Below are positions 26,091 through 38,000 of a stretch of DNA of 64,000 nucleotides, piece after piece. A program made the position numbers and the translations under genes. This DNA is from Eudorina sp. 2006-703-Eu-15 (taxonomy: Eukaryota > Chlorophyta > Chlorophyceae > Chlamydomonadales > Volvocaceae): the NCBI GenBank assembly GCA_003117195.1, contig BDSI01000128.1, positions 272,168-336,167 of the forward strand, written 5' to 3'. The notes under the pieces were generated by a model that was not told the DNA's origin, searched no databases, and saw only the letters and a program-made list of their open reading frames with translations. How positions within the stretch are numbered: position 1 is the stretch's first letter; each line of letters begins with the position of its first letter.

Positions 26091-28734
26091 GGGGCCCGGC
26101 GGCGGCTTGGCGTGGCGTGGCGGCCGAGGGTCGTGTTGCGGGAAGCCGTCGCGGGTTATGGGATGTGTAGCGAGGAGTCATCACTACAATGCGTTGGTTG
26201 GAGGGGGGATATCGAAGGTGTGTGGGAGGAGCGCATGGAGGTGCCGGTGCCACCGGTAAGGTGTCCAGCCGACTAGATCCGGTGTCGTTTTGTCTGTTAG
26301 CGCTTTCTCGCCGTCTTGATGCAGACAGATGAGGGCGGAGCGGTGCCGATGGCGGGGGGGCGGGGGAAGGAGCAACCTGGGTCGGCGGGAGGAGGATGTG
26401 CGGGGAGCAAGAGCTCGCCTCCCGCGGTCCGCCGTACTGTCGATTAGGTGCCGCGCATCACGTGCCAGCCTGGCTGACAAGAAGATGTGGTACACTGTAC
26501 GGAAGAAGTACGGTCGAGCAGGTCTTTGTAGACTATGCGGAAGAAGTACGGTCAAGCAGGTTTTCGTACACTGTACGGAAGAAGTACGGTCGAGCAGGTT
26601 TATAGGTTTCACAGGTGCATGGTGCCATGCAGCCCAGACGGATGCAGAGGTGTGTAGTGCGCGGGGGTCTTGCCGGAATGCGCAGGGGCGGGCGGAAGAC
26701 AACGCCGTACAGTGCGCCAGGAAGTGCCGTACCGTGGGCGGCGCGTCCGCTGTGCTTTGTTGGTCTCGGAAGGAAGTCCGGCCGGCAGCCTCCCATCTCC
26801 TTGAACATCGGAATCTACGTCTGCCAGTACGCTGCCTTTCGCCGCCCCTGCCCACGTGTGTTCGGTTCGGGGTGCCATGGCCACAAGCTCAACAGAGCCT
26901 GCGCGACTGGCGCCAACCTCCCCCGGGGCAGGGTCTGTGGAGACTCGCACCGCCCCTTGCAGACGGCTCGCGCTCAGATGCCGTGCCTGCATGCTGTCGT
27001 CTCAAGGCGGGGTCAGGCGGGGTCTGCGGGGAGGAGGGGGGTAAAAAAAGGAGAATCATGTGCGGGGCCCGATGGGGGCGGGGGCAACAAGGACAAGGGA
27101 GGGAAAGGCGGCGCCGCCCCTGGTGTCGCACACCCATGTCTGGGGCCGCCCCTCGCGTCCCCGCGGATCCCACTAACGGTTAACTAACGGTTCCCAGCAG
27201 AAAGACCGAATGAGAGATTAACAGGCCGGGTGGGTATTTGGTGAAAGCGACTGAAAGAAGGAAGAAAAGGAAAGGAAAGGAAAGGAAGAACGAACGGTAC
27301 AGCGGGGCCCCACGGAGGGAGGGGTCACGGGTGGGTGCGCAGCTGCTTACCAGGGATCGGGCGAGACTGGGCAATCGGGAGGGTTCGGGTCGGGGGAAGT
27401 GGTGTCAGGTGGTGCTGGAGCGACCCCGCCCTGCCGCCACTCCTACTGCCGCCGCTCCACGGACGGTGACGGCCATACAGAACCGTTGTGCGCTCAAGGC
27501 CCGACGACGACGAGCAAGGGTGCGGTGGAGCCGGCGGGCGACACGCGCCGACCGCCGAGCTCTGACCCGGGGGAGGCCCACGGGGTGCCGTACGTCCTGA
27601 GTCCCATCGCCCCGAAACCCAACGCTCCAGGACCACGCTCCGTGCTCTGATCACGTGCCGTGACGGTCTGACCGCCCGCCCTCCCCGGACCCGGGATCCT
27701 GCTCACGGGGCTACAGCTGGAGGGCCCCGTCCGAACGCACGTGGTACGTACGGCAGTACGGGAGGGAAGATCGATTTCCTCGGAGCGCTGGTCTCCCCCA
27801 ACTGTTCTGGAGGCGTGTGTTGGTGTGTAGCTCAGCGGGTCCCACAAAGGGCGCCGCGCGTCCTGCCCTGTCCTGACTGCACTTGGATTCCTGCTGGGTG
27901 GACTCCTGCTTCGTCCCTTACTCTTTCCAATCGCGCTGTTTGCGCCTTTGGGGCGGGCAAAAAATCGCTCCCCACCGAGGCGGCGATAGATGGTGGCTTG
28001 GTGGGTCGCTGGGTCCCTTAGTTTCCCGCAGTGGATTCAAAGAAGAAACCGTCAGACCGAGAGAACCACGGCGCGGGTTTTGGAGCGGGTTTATCTCACA
28101 CGAGGTTCCGGGAGGGCCCGTGTGCGGTCAGGTTAGTCGCCACCCACACAACCACCGTTGAGGGGTTTTCCTCAGTCCTCATGCCCTCGGTATCCCCAGC
28201 CCAGGTTCACCCTCTTGGACCCCCACCCGCTGCCTCGCCCACCCGGACAACTCCAAAAAGAAGGCCGTGAACGACCCGGCGGCGTCGACCCGTTGGTGTG
28301 TGTGTGTGGAAACGAGGGAGGGCCGATCAGCACAGATTGGTGGGCGGTCAACCTCCAACTGCCCAACCAACACAACGCGACTGACGACGTGCGCAGAACC
28401 CGCGGGGCGCTCAACCACCCGCGGAGGCACCGATCCCGGCAGCGGCCGAACGGAAGACGCACGGCCGCACCGCGCGCCGGACACGGCCGCACCGCACCGC
28501 GCCATCGCCGTCCCAATGTCCGCTCAGCGACATCCTCCCGACAGCCCTTCACCGCTGCCACCTCGAACACTACAGTCCCTGTCCGATACAGCTGCGGGAA
28601 AAGCACCCTATCGGCCCGAAGGATTCGAGTGACCTCTCGTCCCAGCTGCCCTCCGCAACATCAGCTCCATCCAGCAGCTTCGGTCAGCTTCCGCCAGCTT
28701 CCGGCTGGCAGCGCTCCGCCGCCGCACGCGCCCC
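26091..28734. other. Convergent intergenic region (3' ends of MYND and cyclophilin genes); no gene seen
   Basis: It must hold both 3' UTRs. A 45-nt tandem repeat is at 26487-26608. Longer open frames (for example 26329-27183 plus) are Arg/Gly-rich, have no domain and run through the tandem repeat, so I do not call them. No clear TGTAA signal was found on either strand. Confidence 0.55.
26487..26608 (+). repeat. 45-nt tandem repeat, about 2.7 copies
   Basis: Units contain GGAAGAAGTACGGTCGAGCA followed by GGTTT or GGTCT and a variable GTACACTGTAC or GTAGACTATGC. Confidence 0.9.
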
Positions 28735-31474
28735 TCACAGCTCGCCGCACTCTGCGATCGTGATGGGCTCGACGGGTCGGTCCCCGCGGCCCGTGGGGAA
28801 GCCCTCCACCTTGCTGACGACGTCCAGGCCCTCGAGCACCTCACCGAACACCACGTGGCGCCCGTCCAGCCACGGCGTGGCCACCGTGCAGATGAAGAAC
28901 CTGCGCAGTTGGGGGGAGGGGATTAAATTGAAAAAAATAAATGGGGGGAGGGGAAGGGAAGGGCCAGGGAGTTGGTGATACAGCCGTACTTGGTACGGCC
29001 GTACGGCCGCTCCGAGGTAGGGCAACGCGGGAGCGGCATTGCGCCCACACACCAAGACTCACTGGCTGCCGTTGGTGTTGGGCCCGGCATTCGCCATGGA
29101 CAGGATGCCGGCGCCGGTGTGGCGGTCTGGAGGGGGAGGGAATGGGGCAGAGGCGGCGGAGCGGCAAGCCGCAGGCACAGCATAGGTGAAGGCTGGTGGA
29201 CGACAGGAACAAAGGCGGAGGAAAAAGCCTCAACAGACAACAGAAGCTCACGCCCCCAGCGGTTTGCCGTTTAAGACGGAGGTTAAATAGCAAAGAAAAC
29301 CCAAACCCAGAGAAGGACTCACACTTGAAGTTCTCATCGGGGAAGCGGGCGCCGTAGATGGACTTGCCGCCGGTGCCGTTTCCGGCCGTGAAGTCACCCC
29401 CTGCGGCCGGATTGGGCCGAAGCGGGGGCGGGGCGGTGCCGGTCAGGCGATTGGGGCAGAGCGGACACCGATTGGGGCAGAGAGGACACGCGGCTCTGTG
29501 CGGGGCAAGAGACTCGCAGCCGGCAGTTCGCACTGTTGTAAGCAGCCCCGGACCACTGCCACCGAGCCACCGAGCTCGGTTTGCCAGCACGATCGATACA
29601 GCACAGCGCAGCGCAGGCAGAACACAGCAGCAGCCACGCTCGCGACACGGCAAAAGTTGAACGATAGCACCGCACCAGGTTGTTTGTTTGCACCCTATCG
29701 CCCCGCTTACACCCTATCGCCCCGCTTACACCCTATCCCGGAATCCACCCCTGCGTCAGCCTCGTACCCTACCCTACCAACCTACCCTACCGTGCCCTGC
29801 TCTGACCCTTCCCTACCTTGGATCATGAACTGCCTGGGGAGGTGGTGACGTCGGACACGGTCCCGCGTTGGGACATGCGAGGGGGCGGGGGACGGGGGCC
29901 AGGGGCAGGGGTTTCGCGACGAAGCAGCTGGGCGTGCGGCGGCAAGCGGGAGGTTTGGTGGGCCTGTCGGTGTCGGTGATGCACAGATCGGCTGACTGAC
30001 TGACTGACTGACTGACCCGACCCGACCGGACCGACCGATCATTAGGCCACCCGACCGATCACATCTGGGAGGATTGAGCTGGCGGGAAAGCGCTCTGGAC
30101 CTCGTGTCAAGGCGCCGGGACATTGGCTGGTCCGCCGTGCTGTGTCAGCCCAGTGCGTGCCTCGCGTCTGTCCGTGCGTCCGTCCGTCACTGACCCGCGG
30201 GTCGGCGGAGGAGAAACCGCTCCGGATGCCGCATCAGCGCCGCCAGAACCACCTCGTCCACGTGTTCTACAGCCCCCGGCCCCCACTGGTTTGGGTCGGG
30301 CGGATTTCCTCCCACGACACACACCCCAGACAAATCCCCCGAAACATCCGTAAGCCAGCGAACACGGCCGCCCGGCCCTCGTAAATCAACAACGAACCAA
30401 CCGACAACCGTCACATGGGACATGTGACAGACGACCCACTTGATCACACGGTGGAACGGCGAGCCCTTGTAGCCGAAGCCCTTCTCGCCCGTGCACAGCG
30501 CGCGGAAGTTCTCCACGGTCTTGGGCACGTCATCGCCGTACAGACCGATCACAATGCGGCCCGCGTTGTTGGCGCCGATGTTCACGTCGAAGTAGACCTG
30601 CCGTACACACCAGGCGCGGGCGCTCGAAGCGTCGTACTACGCGACTGGTAGGTGCACGTTCAACAACGGCAACGGCAAGGCGTGCGGCCGGATGACAGGG
30701 ACCCTCCAAATGAGGCACAGCCAGTGGTGCTCGCAGCAGAGGCATCCTTTCGTAAAGATTGTAATCCGGTGTCCAGAGATCAGATCCCGGCCGCGTTCGG
30801 GAGTACGGATTTGGAGACATCGTACCTTCTTCGTGACAGCCGCCGGGTTATGAGCGGCGCGCACGGCCACCGTCTGTGGGGTGTGGCAGGAGAGGGCGAG
30901 GGGCGGGGGACAGCGACGAAGACATGGAACAAGGTAGCGCAGGTTGGTTGGCGGCCGTCCATGACAGAAGCTTCCTAGGACAGCCAGCAAACCTTGGTTG
31001 CCCCGGGGACGGTACCCAAGCAGTATCCTGACAGGCAATGAAAAGCTTGTCCCGACATTAGGACGTAAGCTTCTGTGAAGGTCATGCAGACGAGCGAACT
31101 TGTTCAGCGCGTGGCAGGGCGTAATATGATGGTCATGCCCACACCGACAGACTTTTACGCTGTGACGGCAGTACCGCAGAGTTACTAGGAAGTTGCCAAT
31201 TATCACAATACGCTAAGAAAAGGGTAGCATGCACAGTGTTGCGCAGGGCTTGTGGTCCAGCGGGAAACGAGCGATCTGCGACAGAAGACATTCCGACGGC
31301 AGCCGCTCGCGCGCAAACATTTGCTCACGATAGCTAAGTCATGCTATTGCAATGGGCGCGTCTGGATGTCGGGGAACAAAGCGAAATACCTACCACACGA
31401 CGAGCGGCGGCAGCGACGCGGGTGGCGCCGACCCGGTTGACACGCGAGATCGAAGTCTGCGATGCAGAAGGCAT
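28735..31474 (-). CDS. Chloroplast cyclophilin (peptidyl-prolyl cis-trans isomerase), CYP20-2/20-3-like
   Basis: Seven exons on the minus strand, in order 31474-31394, 30873-30826, 30597-30440, 29833-29817, 29400-29323, 29126-29063, 28900-28735; all phases fit, 203 aa. Residues 1-27 ([20 protein letters not shown]...) are a Ser/Arg/Ala/Val-rich chloroplast transit peptide, with a likely cleavage near VRAAHN. The single cyclophilin domain starts at KKVYFDV and holds the core motifs: [45 protein letters not shown], the cyclosporin-contact Trp in [12 protein letters not shown], and the end ITIAECGEL. Family role (known): prolyl isomerisation during folding in the plastid stroma or thylakoid lumen; no twin-Arg lumen signal is seen, so stroma is more likely. 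The exon at 29817-29833 is only 17 nt. The gene is divergent from the FN3-like gene. Confidence 0.93.
29691..29740 (+). repeat. Short tandem repeat in cyclophilin intron 4
   Basis: Nearly three copies of ACCCTATCGCCCCGCTTAC (19 nt). Confidence 0.85.
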
Positions 31475-32057
31475 ACAAACCGCCAGGGAACATACCACGT
31501 AAGACACGGGCCCGAAGGACCGATTGTCCGCAAGGATAACATCAACGTGCCGGAGGTGGTCTCACCAGGGCCATTGTTACGTGTTGTAATACACGTTAAC
31601 AAGATGTAGGATATGAGAAGAGCTATCACGATGCACCCCCTTTATTGATTACCTCGTTCTGGAGTTACGGCATTCCGACTCAACTTCATCAGCTGACTTC
31701 ATGCAGATATGGTACCCTCGCCAGTAGACGCCAATTGCATACAAGCATTTCCTTCACACACTATGCTTTTATGTGATGTAGAGAACCATAGCCTGCAGTT
31801 TTCGCTAGTTATGATAATACGGTCAACGAGTTGTGCACGGAACGCATCGCCTCCATTATGTATTGAATTTAGAGGCTGCTTATTCAAATCTTAATTTGTA
31901 ATATAAGCATTCTGATTGATATACTTCCAACGACATTGTCAACTCCGCCTGCGGAAATGCTTCCACGTCAAAAGCGCTTTCAATACACGAGTTGTAACGG
32001 AGCCTGATATAAGCCTGAAGGGCGGGCAGGGTCCATCCTCGCCCGCCTCGCTGTCCG
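31475..32057. promoter_or_regulatory. Divergent promoter region between cyclophilin and FN3-like genes
   Basis: About 580 bp between the two start codons, clearly AT-richer than the flanking genes, as expected for 5' flanking sequence. I could not identify a convincing TATA box or other element. Confidence 0.5.
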
Positions 32058-35000
32058 ATGGCGACGCCGACGGACATCGACCCGGCGCCCAGCGCCCCGC
32101 CACCTCCTGTGGGCCGCGTTGTGCTCCAGCCAGGGCAGCTTTCAAAGCCCGAAAAGGTGGGTCACGACATGGCTAGGGCCGAGCCGTTAGTTTCCCGTGG
32201 GCGAGCACGTTCCCAACCGCCTTACGGCACCTGGGACCTGCCATCCACCACAGTCAGGCCTGCATCGGACAGGAACCCATCGGCCGACTTTGCAACTCTA
32301 TTGGCCCTGCTTCTCTGGGTCTAGCAACTCGCACCAGAACGCCCCGGGTTTGCAAGCTCGGGTGCTTCCAGGCAGCGATGGTGATGGGCCGCACCGCACG
32401 GGGAGGGCACCGGTTGCTCCCCTGACACCGGGGTCTGTCACTTCCTGTCCGAGAGTCCCAGAGGCTGCACCGCGGAGCTGTGGAAGGCACGGGTTGCTCG
32501 GGGGAGGGGGACCCATTCTTACGCGACGTGAGGCCGCCCTGAGGGGCTGCGGAGCTGACACTGGAGCGGACAATGCCAGGGATAGGCGCAGCGTTAGACG
32601 CTTTGTGCCTGTGATCGCTCGGCCGTACTGCCTTTCGGGTGTACGACATGCCGTACTGTGTTCTCGGCGCCCGCCTAAGATGGGCCCTTCTTCTTCAGTG
32701 CCGCATCAACTACGGTAGCAGGGTAGCTTGATGCGCAGCGGGGACAGCAGAGGACCCAGCTGCATAACGCTAATAAAACACCCTCCCGCCGTTACCCGCT
32801 CACCTGCTTGCCGTACAGGTATGGGCCTCCTCCTCGGCCCTCATCATCGGGTTCTATCAGGCGGCGCCGTACAGCGAAGCCTTTAAGATCTTCTATAAGG
32901 TGCGACCCGCAGCGCACTCCGCGCATGAAGGAATTATTCATGTACACAAAGTACTACTGCATGTCGGCGCGTGACGGTGGTGGTGGCGGTGGTGGTGGTG
33001 GAAATGACCCCCTCCTTCCCTCCCTCGCGGCTGCTTGGCGCTGCATCCCCACCTCCGTGACGTGTCTGGGCTGGTGTTCCATTTCGTGTGATCTTAGGCC
33101 GGCAGAGCAGGGGTGCGTGAATATGCAAGGGGCATAGTAAAGCCAGTGATGCCCGTATGCCCACACGACTGCCCCTGGCCCAGCCCATGAACCGGGTAGC
33201 GAGATACATAGTAAGCCTGGCCCAGCCCATGAACCGGGTAGCGAGATACATAGTAAGCCTGGCCCAGCCCATGAACCGGGTGGCGAGATACATAGTAAGC
33301 CTGGCCCAGCCCATGAACCGGGTAGCGAGATACATAGTAAGCCTGGCCCAGCCCATGAACCGGGATAGTAAGCCTGGCCCAGCCCATGAACCGGGTGGCG
33401 AGATACATAGTAAGCCTGGCCCAGCCATGAATGGCGAGATACATAGTAAGCCTGGCCCAGCCCATGAACCGGGTAGCGAGATACATAGTAAGCCTGGCCC
33501 AGCCATGAAAGCGAGATACATAGTAAGCCTGGCCCAGCCCATGAACCGGGTGGCGAGATACATAGTAAGCCTGGCCAGCCCGGGTGGCGAGATACATAGT
33601 AAGCCTGGCCCAGCCCATGAACCGGGTGGCGAGATACATAGTAAGCCTGGCCCAGCCATGAACCGGGTGGCGAGATACATAGTACGGCTGCGGGCGAATG
33701 GCGAGCCCCGCGCAGGTCGGCACAGGTCAGCAGGCTGTCGGAGTTTGGCTGAGCTGGTGTCGTCGCGTCTGCCAGCTGATGCGGGTCCGTTGCCCGGGCG
33801 ACTCAAACACACGCCACAATGTCTTTGTGTTTATGTCTGATCGATATTGCAACCCACCCGACCCCACCGTGGGGCCAATATTCTTACCAGTTGGCCGGCG
33901 ACGTCGTGTCCTGTCCTGTCCCCCAGAAATCCGGAGCGGTGTTCGGCACCCAGGTGATGCTGACGCCCGCCTCCATCCTTGGCCCGGAGCTGGCTGTACG
34001 GCAACCCATGCAGGGTGAGGCGCAGTACTTCGAGGTGCGTGTGTGTGTGAAGGGGGGGTTATGGGCGGGTGGTGAATGTGTGCGGAGTTCGAGGATGGGG
34101 GCCCTGCGGGTTGTGCCGGACCCTGCGACCCGTGGTTGCTCGTACCGCACCTCGGGCAGCATGCGCTTCGTGCCCCCCGCCACCAGTGTCCCATGGGTCG
34201 GTCGCCAGGCCCGCCAGAGCCAGGGTTAGGGGGAAGGGGGAGAAGTGACGTGGATTGGGTTGCGTCGCAGGCATGCTCGGGGCAAGGTAAGGTTAGGGCA
34301 GGGAGCCTGATCAGGCGACATATCATCCCACGTGGTCTGCGCGGCGCTGCGACCTGCATCCAAGTGCAGCCTCTATGCTGTGCGGCGGCCAAAACCCAGA
34401 GGCTGCACGTCGATGCCGGTCGAGGGGCCGCGCAGACCACGTGGGATCGCACATCGCCTGATCAGGCTCCCTCAGCTGAAGCCGGAAGGGGCTGGCTCTG
34501 GACGCTGCGGAGCCTGAGGGGCTGCCAGCACATCTCAGACGGACCCGGTGGACCCACCCTTCCCCTCCCGGGGGGAAATGCTGGGTTGGACGGGCGGGTG
34601 GTGGAGCAGGCGGGCGGGCCCGTGGGTCGGCCAGGCCAGGTCAGGTCAGGTCAGGCTCTCACACAGCAGCGGTGCGGAGGCGGCGGCTCGGGTCCTCTCC
34701 TGGGGGCCTCTCTCGGGGGGGAACATCCGCCCTGCCACCGGTTCGTACACACATACAGCGGGGTTCCACGGTCGACACGTCTGTGGGCATGTGGAGGACT
34801 GTAGGGACATTTAGTCCGCACATATGCTGGTAGGTAGCCTGGTAGCGCACAACAGCTAGTCAGGTGTGGTCATCGCGACACGTGCCTGGGTAGGTGGGGT
34901 CATGGCCCGATGTGTTTTTAATCGCGGCGTTGAGGTGTGTGAGGTGTGGAGGTGTCTTGCCGCCTTGTCGGTGGGGCCTGCTGGGGCTTGCCCTGGTATA

Positions 35001-38000
35001 CACTGTTGATCCGTTTGGGGTCCGCTGCAACGTTCATTCATTCACATGTCGTACCCGCCCCGAAACCCAAATCGCTCCCACCGTTCCCGCATTATCGATG
35101 CGTGCTTATCACCTGGCGGTTGTCGGGCGCGCTGTGTCGCGCCTTCGTTTTCCCTTCCGTACATCCGTACCTTGGTACCTTGCAGTACGAGATCAAGAAG
35201 CTGAAACCCAGCACGCAGTACGTGGTGAAGATCAAGACCAGCGACGATTCGTCCGAGGTGCGGTCCGACCGGCTGGTGACGGTCAGCACGGAGGAGGAGC
35301 GGAACCGGGACAGCGACATGCGCAACTTCGTGGGTGCGTGACGTCGGAGGCGCCTGGCGAGAGGCGTGTTCTCCTGGCGTGTGGCGTGGCGTGGCGTGGC
35401 GTGTGTGTTTCAGACCGACCTCCCCTCTCCAGGTCGCCGCCGGGGGGGGCACCCATGCGTGTGTGGGCGTGTGTATTTGTGCGTTTCGTAACGTTGCGCA
35501 ACTTCGTGGGTGATGAGCGGGGGAATACCCCCTGTGGCGTGCGTTGTCGTGTGTATATTGCATTTGTGTGTGCATGTTGTGTATGTGACGTTTAGACAAG
35601 TGCGCGGCGGGTTTTTGGGGAGGACGGGTGTGTTCGCGTGAAGGAGGGGGAGGGGGCAGGTGTAATGAGATGCAAGGTCCGCTTGTCGGGGGTATGCACG
35701 TCGGTTCGGCGCGTGTCGGGCGAGGGCTTGGGCAGGATTTGCCCACGCGGAGGGGATCCCTTTCATCCGCTTCCGAACTCCGAACTCCGAGCTCCCCCCC
35801 CCACCAACCTCTCTTCATGCTCACCGCCCGACCCGGCAGGCGCGTTGGTGAAGCTGGGCGACTTCGACGGCCTCGTGGTTTCCTTTTCGTCCGGTACGGG
35901 GATCTTCGCGATCCGGATCCTGCAGATCGATGACGTGTCGTCCTCCCTGCAGCTGGCTCGCCTCACCTCCGACTACACGGACAGCGGCGTGCCGGTGCAG
36001 GCGTACACGCTGAGCCAGGTGTGTTTAGAGAAGTGATCCGCCCAAACCCCAACCCAGCACCAATATACATACCAAATGAGCCAGGCAGAACAGGAGTGGG
36101 GTGTGTTTAACAAGAAGCCCGAGGTGTGTGTGTGTGTGCACGTGTACGTGTTGCGCGAGGAAGCCCGAGCCGCGTGTGCGTGTCTCTGCGTGTGTTGTAG
36201 AACAAGATGAACTGCCCAGAACACGCAGTGTGTTGTGAGCCCGCTCCTGCCCTCGTCGCCCTTTCGACCAGGTCCGGTTCGGGCGGTGGGGCGGTGCCAT
36301 CACGGGCAGCAAGGTGGTGAACGAGGGGGAGCTCAAGTGGCTGGTGGCCAGGGCGGTGCAGATGGGCGACAAGTCGGACGCGGCGGCGGCGTTCGAGGCG
36401 CGGCAGCGGATGCTGCAGGCGCAGGTGCGGGCTGTGGGTGCAGACTGTGGAGGGTGGCGCTTGGCTGCAGAACAGAATTTGAAAACGACAAGCCGAAGTG
36501 CGCCACCATTTGCTTGGGGGTCGTTTGCTGCAGGGCGGGCGCGGGTTTGCCCGCCTGCCCTTCCTGCACGGCTCCCATTCATTCCAGTTCGGAGTTGGGG
36601 AGGCGGCCCGGCCCTGCCCGCCTGCCCGGCAACAAGCCGCGGTCTGCACTACGAGTCAGATTTCCTGATCCTGCGACTTGCGTATCCGCAGTCAGATTTC
36701 CTGTTCCTGATCCTCCTGCTCCCCCTACGTGGGCCCAGGTGGAGCGCGTGACTCTGAGCCTGGAGGTGGAGTGGTCCAACCGCTTCCGGAACCTGCGCGT
36801 GAGGTCGCTCACCTCGCTGGCGCTGCTGGTGGGTCCGGGGGGTGAGGGGGGTCCGGGGGTGGAGGGGTGCGGGATGAGGGGTTCCGGGGTGAGGGGGTCC
36901 GGGGGGTGAGGGGTGAGGGGGGTCCGGGGGGTGAGGGGGGTCCGGGGGGTGAGGGGTGAGGGGGTCCGGGGGGTGAGGGGGGTCCGGGGGGTGAGGGGTG
37001 AGAGGGGTCCGGGGGTGAGGTTTGAGGGGGGTCCGGGGGGTGAGGGGGTACGTGGGTTCCGGCACTGGAAGGGTTAATACCCACCGGGCGGGGTGGTTGT
37101 GGTGGTTGTGGTGGTGGTGGTAAGGCAGCTTATCGCGGTTTCGCTGTCTTCATTGACAAAAGGGGGGGAGAAGAAACAGCATTAGGGGGTAAGGCAGCAC
37201 ACCCACGCACGTGGTCAGGTACGGACATAGGGACGGAAACATCGAAGGCACGAAGTCGCGCGCGAGCGGCAGCACCTAAGAGCAAGCCCGAGCGATCAGC
37301 AGCACCCAAACAGAAGCCCACGCCCAAAACTTCCAACACGCACTTCTTCACACGCCGAGCGGCTTGACGCGGTGATGGGGTTGCCTCGAGCAGCCGACCC
37401 GGTCAGGCCTGGTCGCTAACGTTGGCGGATTCGATTTCCTTTGACCTCCATCCCCATCCCCTTTCCCATCCCCATCCCCATCCGCCTCCCCATCCCCTTC
37501 CCCATCCCCATCCGGATCCCCTTCCCCATCTACTTCCCCATCCGCTTCCCTTATGACTTGTTTCTCGGGACAGGCGCTCGTGGCGGTGGCGGCAGTGGCG
37601 GGCATGTGGGGCATGCTGGGGGCGGCGGGGCGGCGGCAGCGCGACCTGGAGGCGCGGTTGGCGGCCAGCAATGTACGACAATCGGAGCTTGAGGTAAGTA
37701 CGACACACCGGGGAAGTACGACAGTAACGGTAATACGACAGTCACGACGCTGCGGCAGCGTATTCGGACCAGAAAGTTCTGAATTCGGCAGCGGGCCAAT
37801 AGGTCCTAACGGTTTGAAGTGCATGAAACGCGACAAAGACCGGATTCTTGGCATCCTGACAGCTGGCACCCATTTTTAACATTAATCCATCCTAAAAAAT
37901 ATTTGACACCATACAACGCAAAGCCTCTTACCCTCTTCTGTACGGCACTGCTGTACAGGCCGAGCTGCATATACTGCACCTGTACCGGGTGTCCTTAGAG

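Noticed and set aside
26487..26608. CRISPR-like array
   Set aside because: Direct tandem repeats without unique spacers; the same holds for the minisatellites at 10741, 33172 and 36829.
26329..27183. 284-residue plus-strand frame downstream of the MYND gene
   Set aside because: Arg/Gly/Cys-rich, crosses a tandem repeat, no domain; more likely 3' UTR or intergenic.
28158..28763. Plus-strand 201-residue frame before the cyclophilin 3' end
   Set aside because: Low-complexity Arg/Pro/Ser sequence overlapping the cyclophilin terminal exon in antisense; no domain.
33157..33840. Frame with 14-residue repeats (PMNRVARYIVSLAQ)
   Set aside because: The 42-bp minisatellite gives open frames on both strands; it lies in intron 2 of the FN3-like gene and adjoining exons splice around it.
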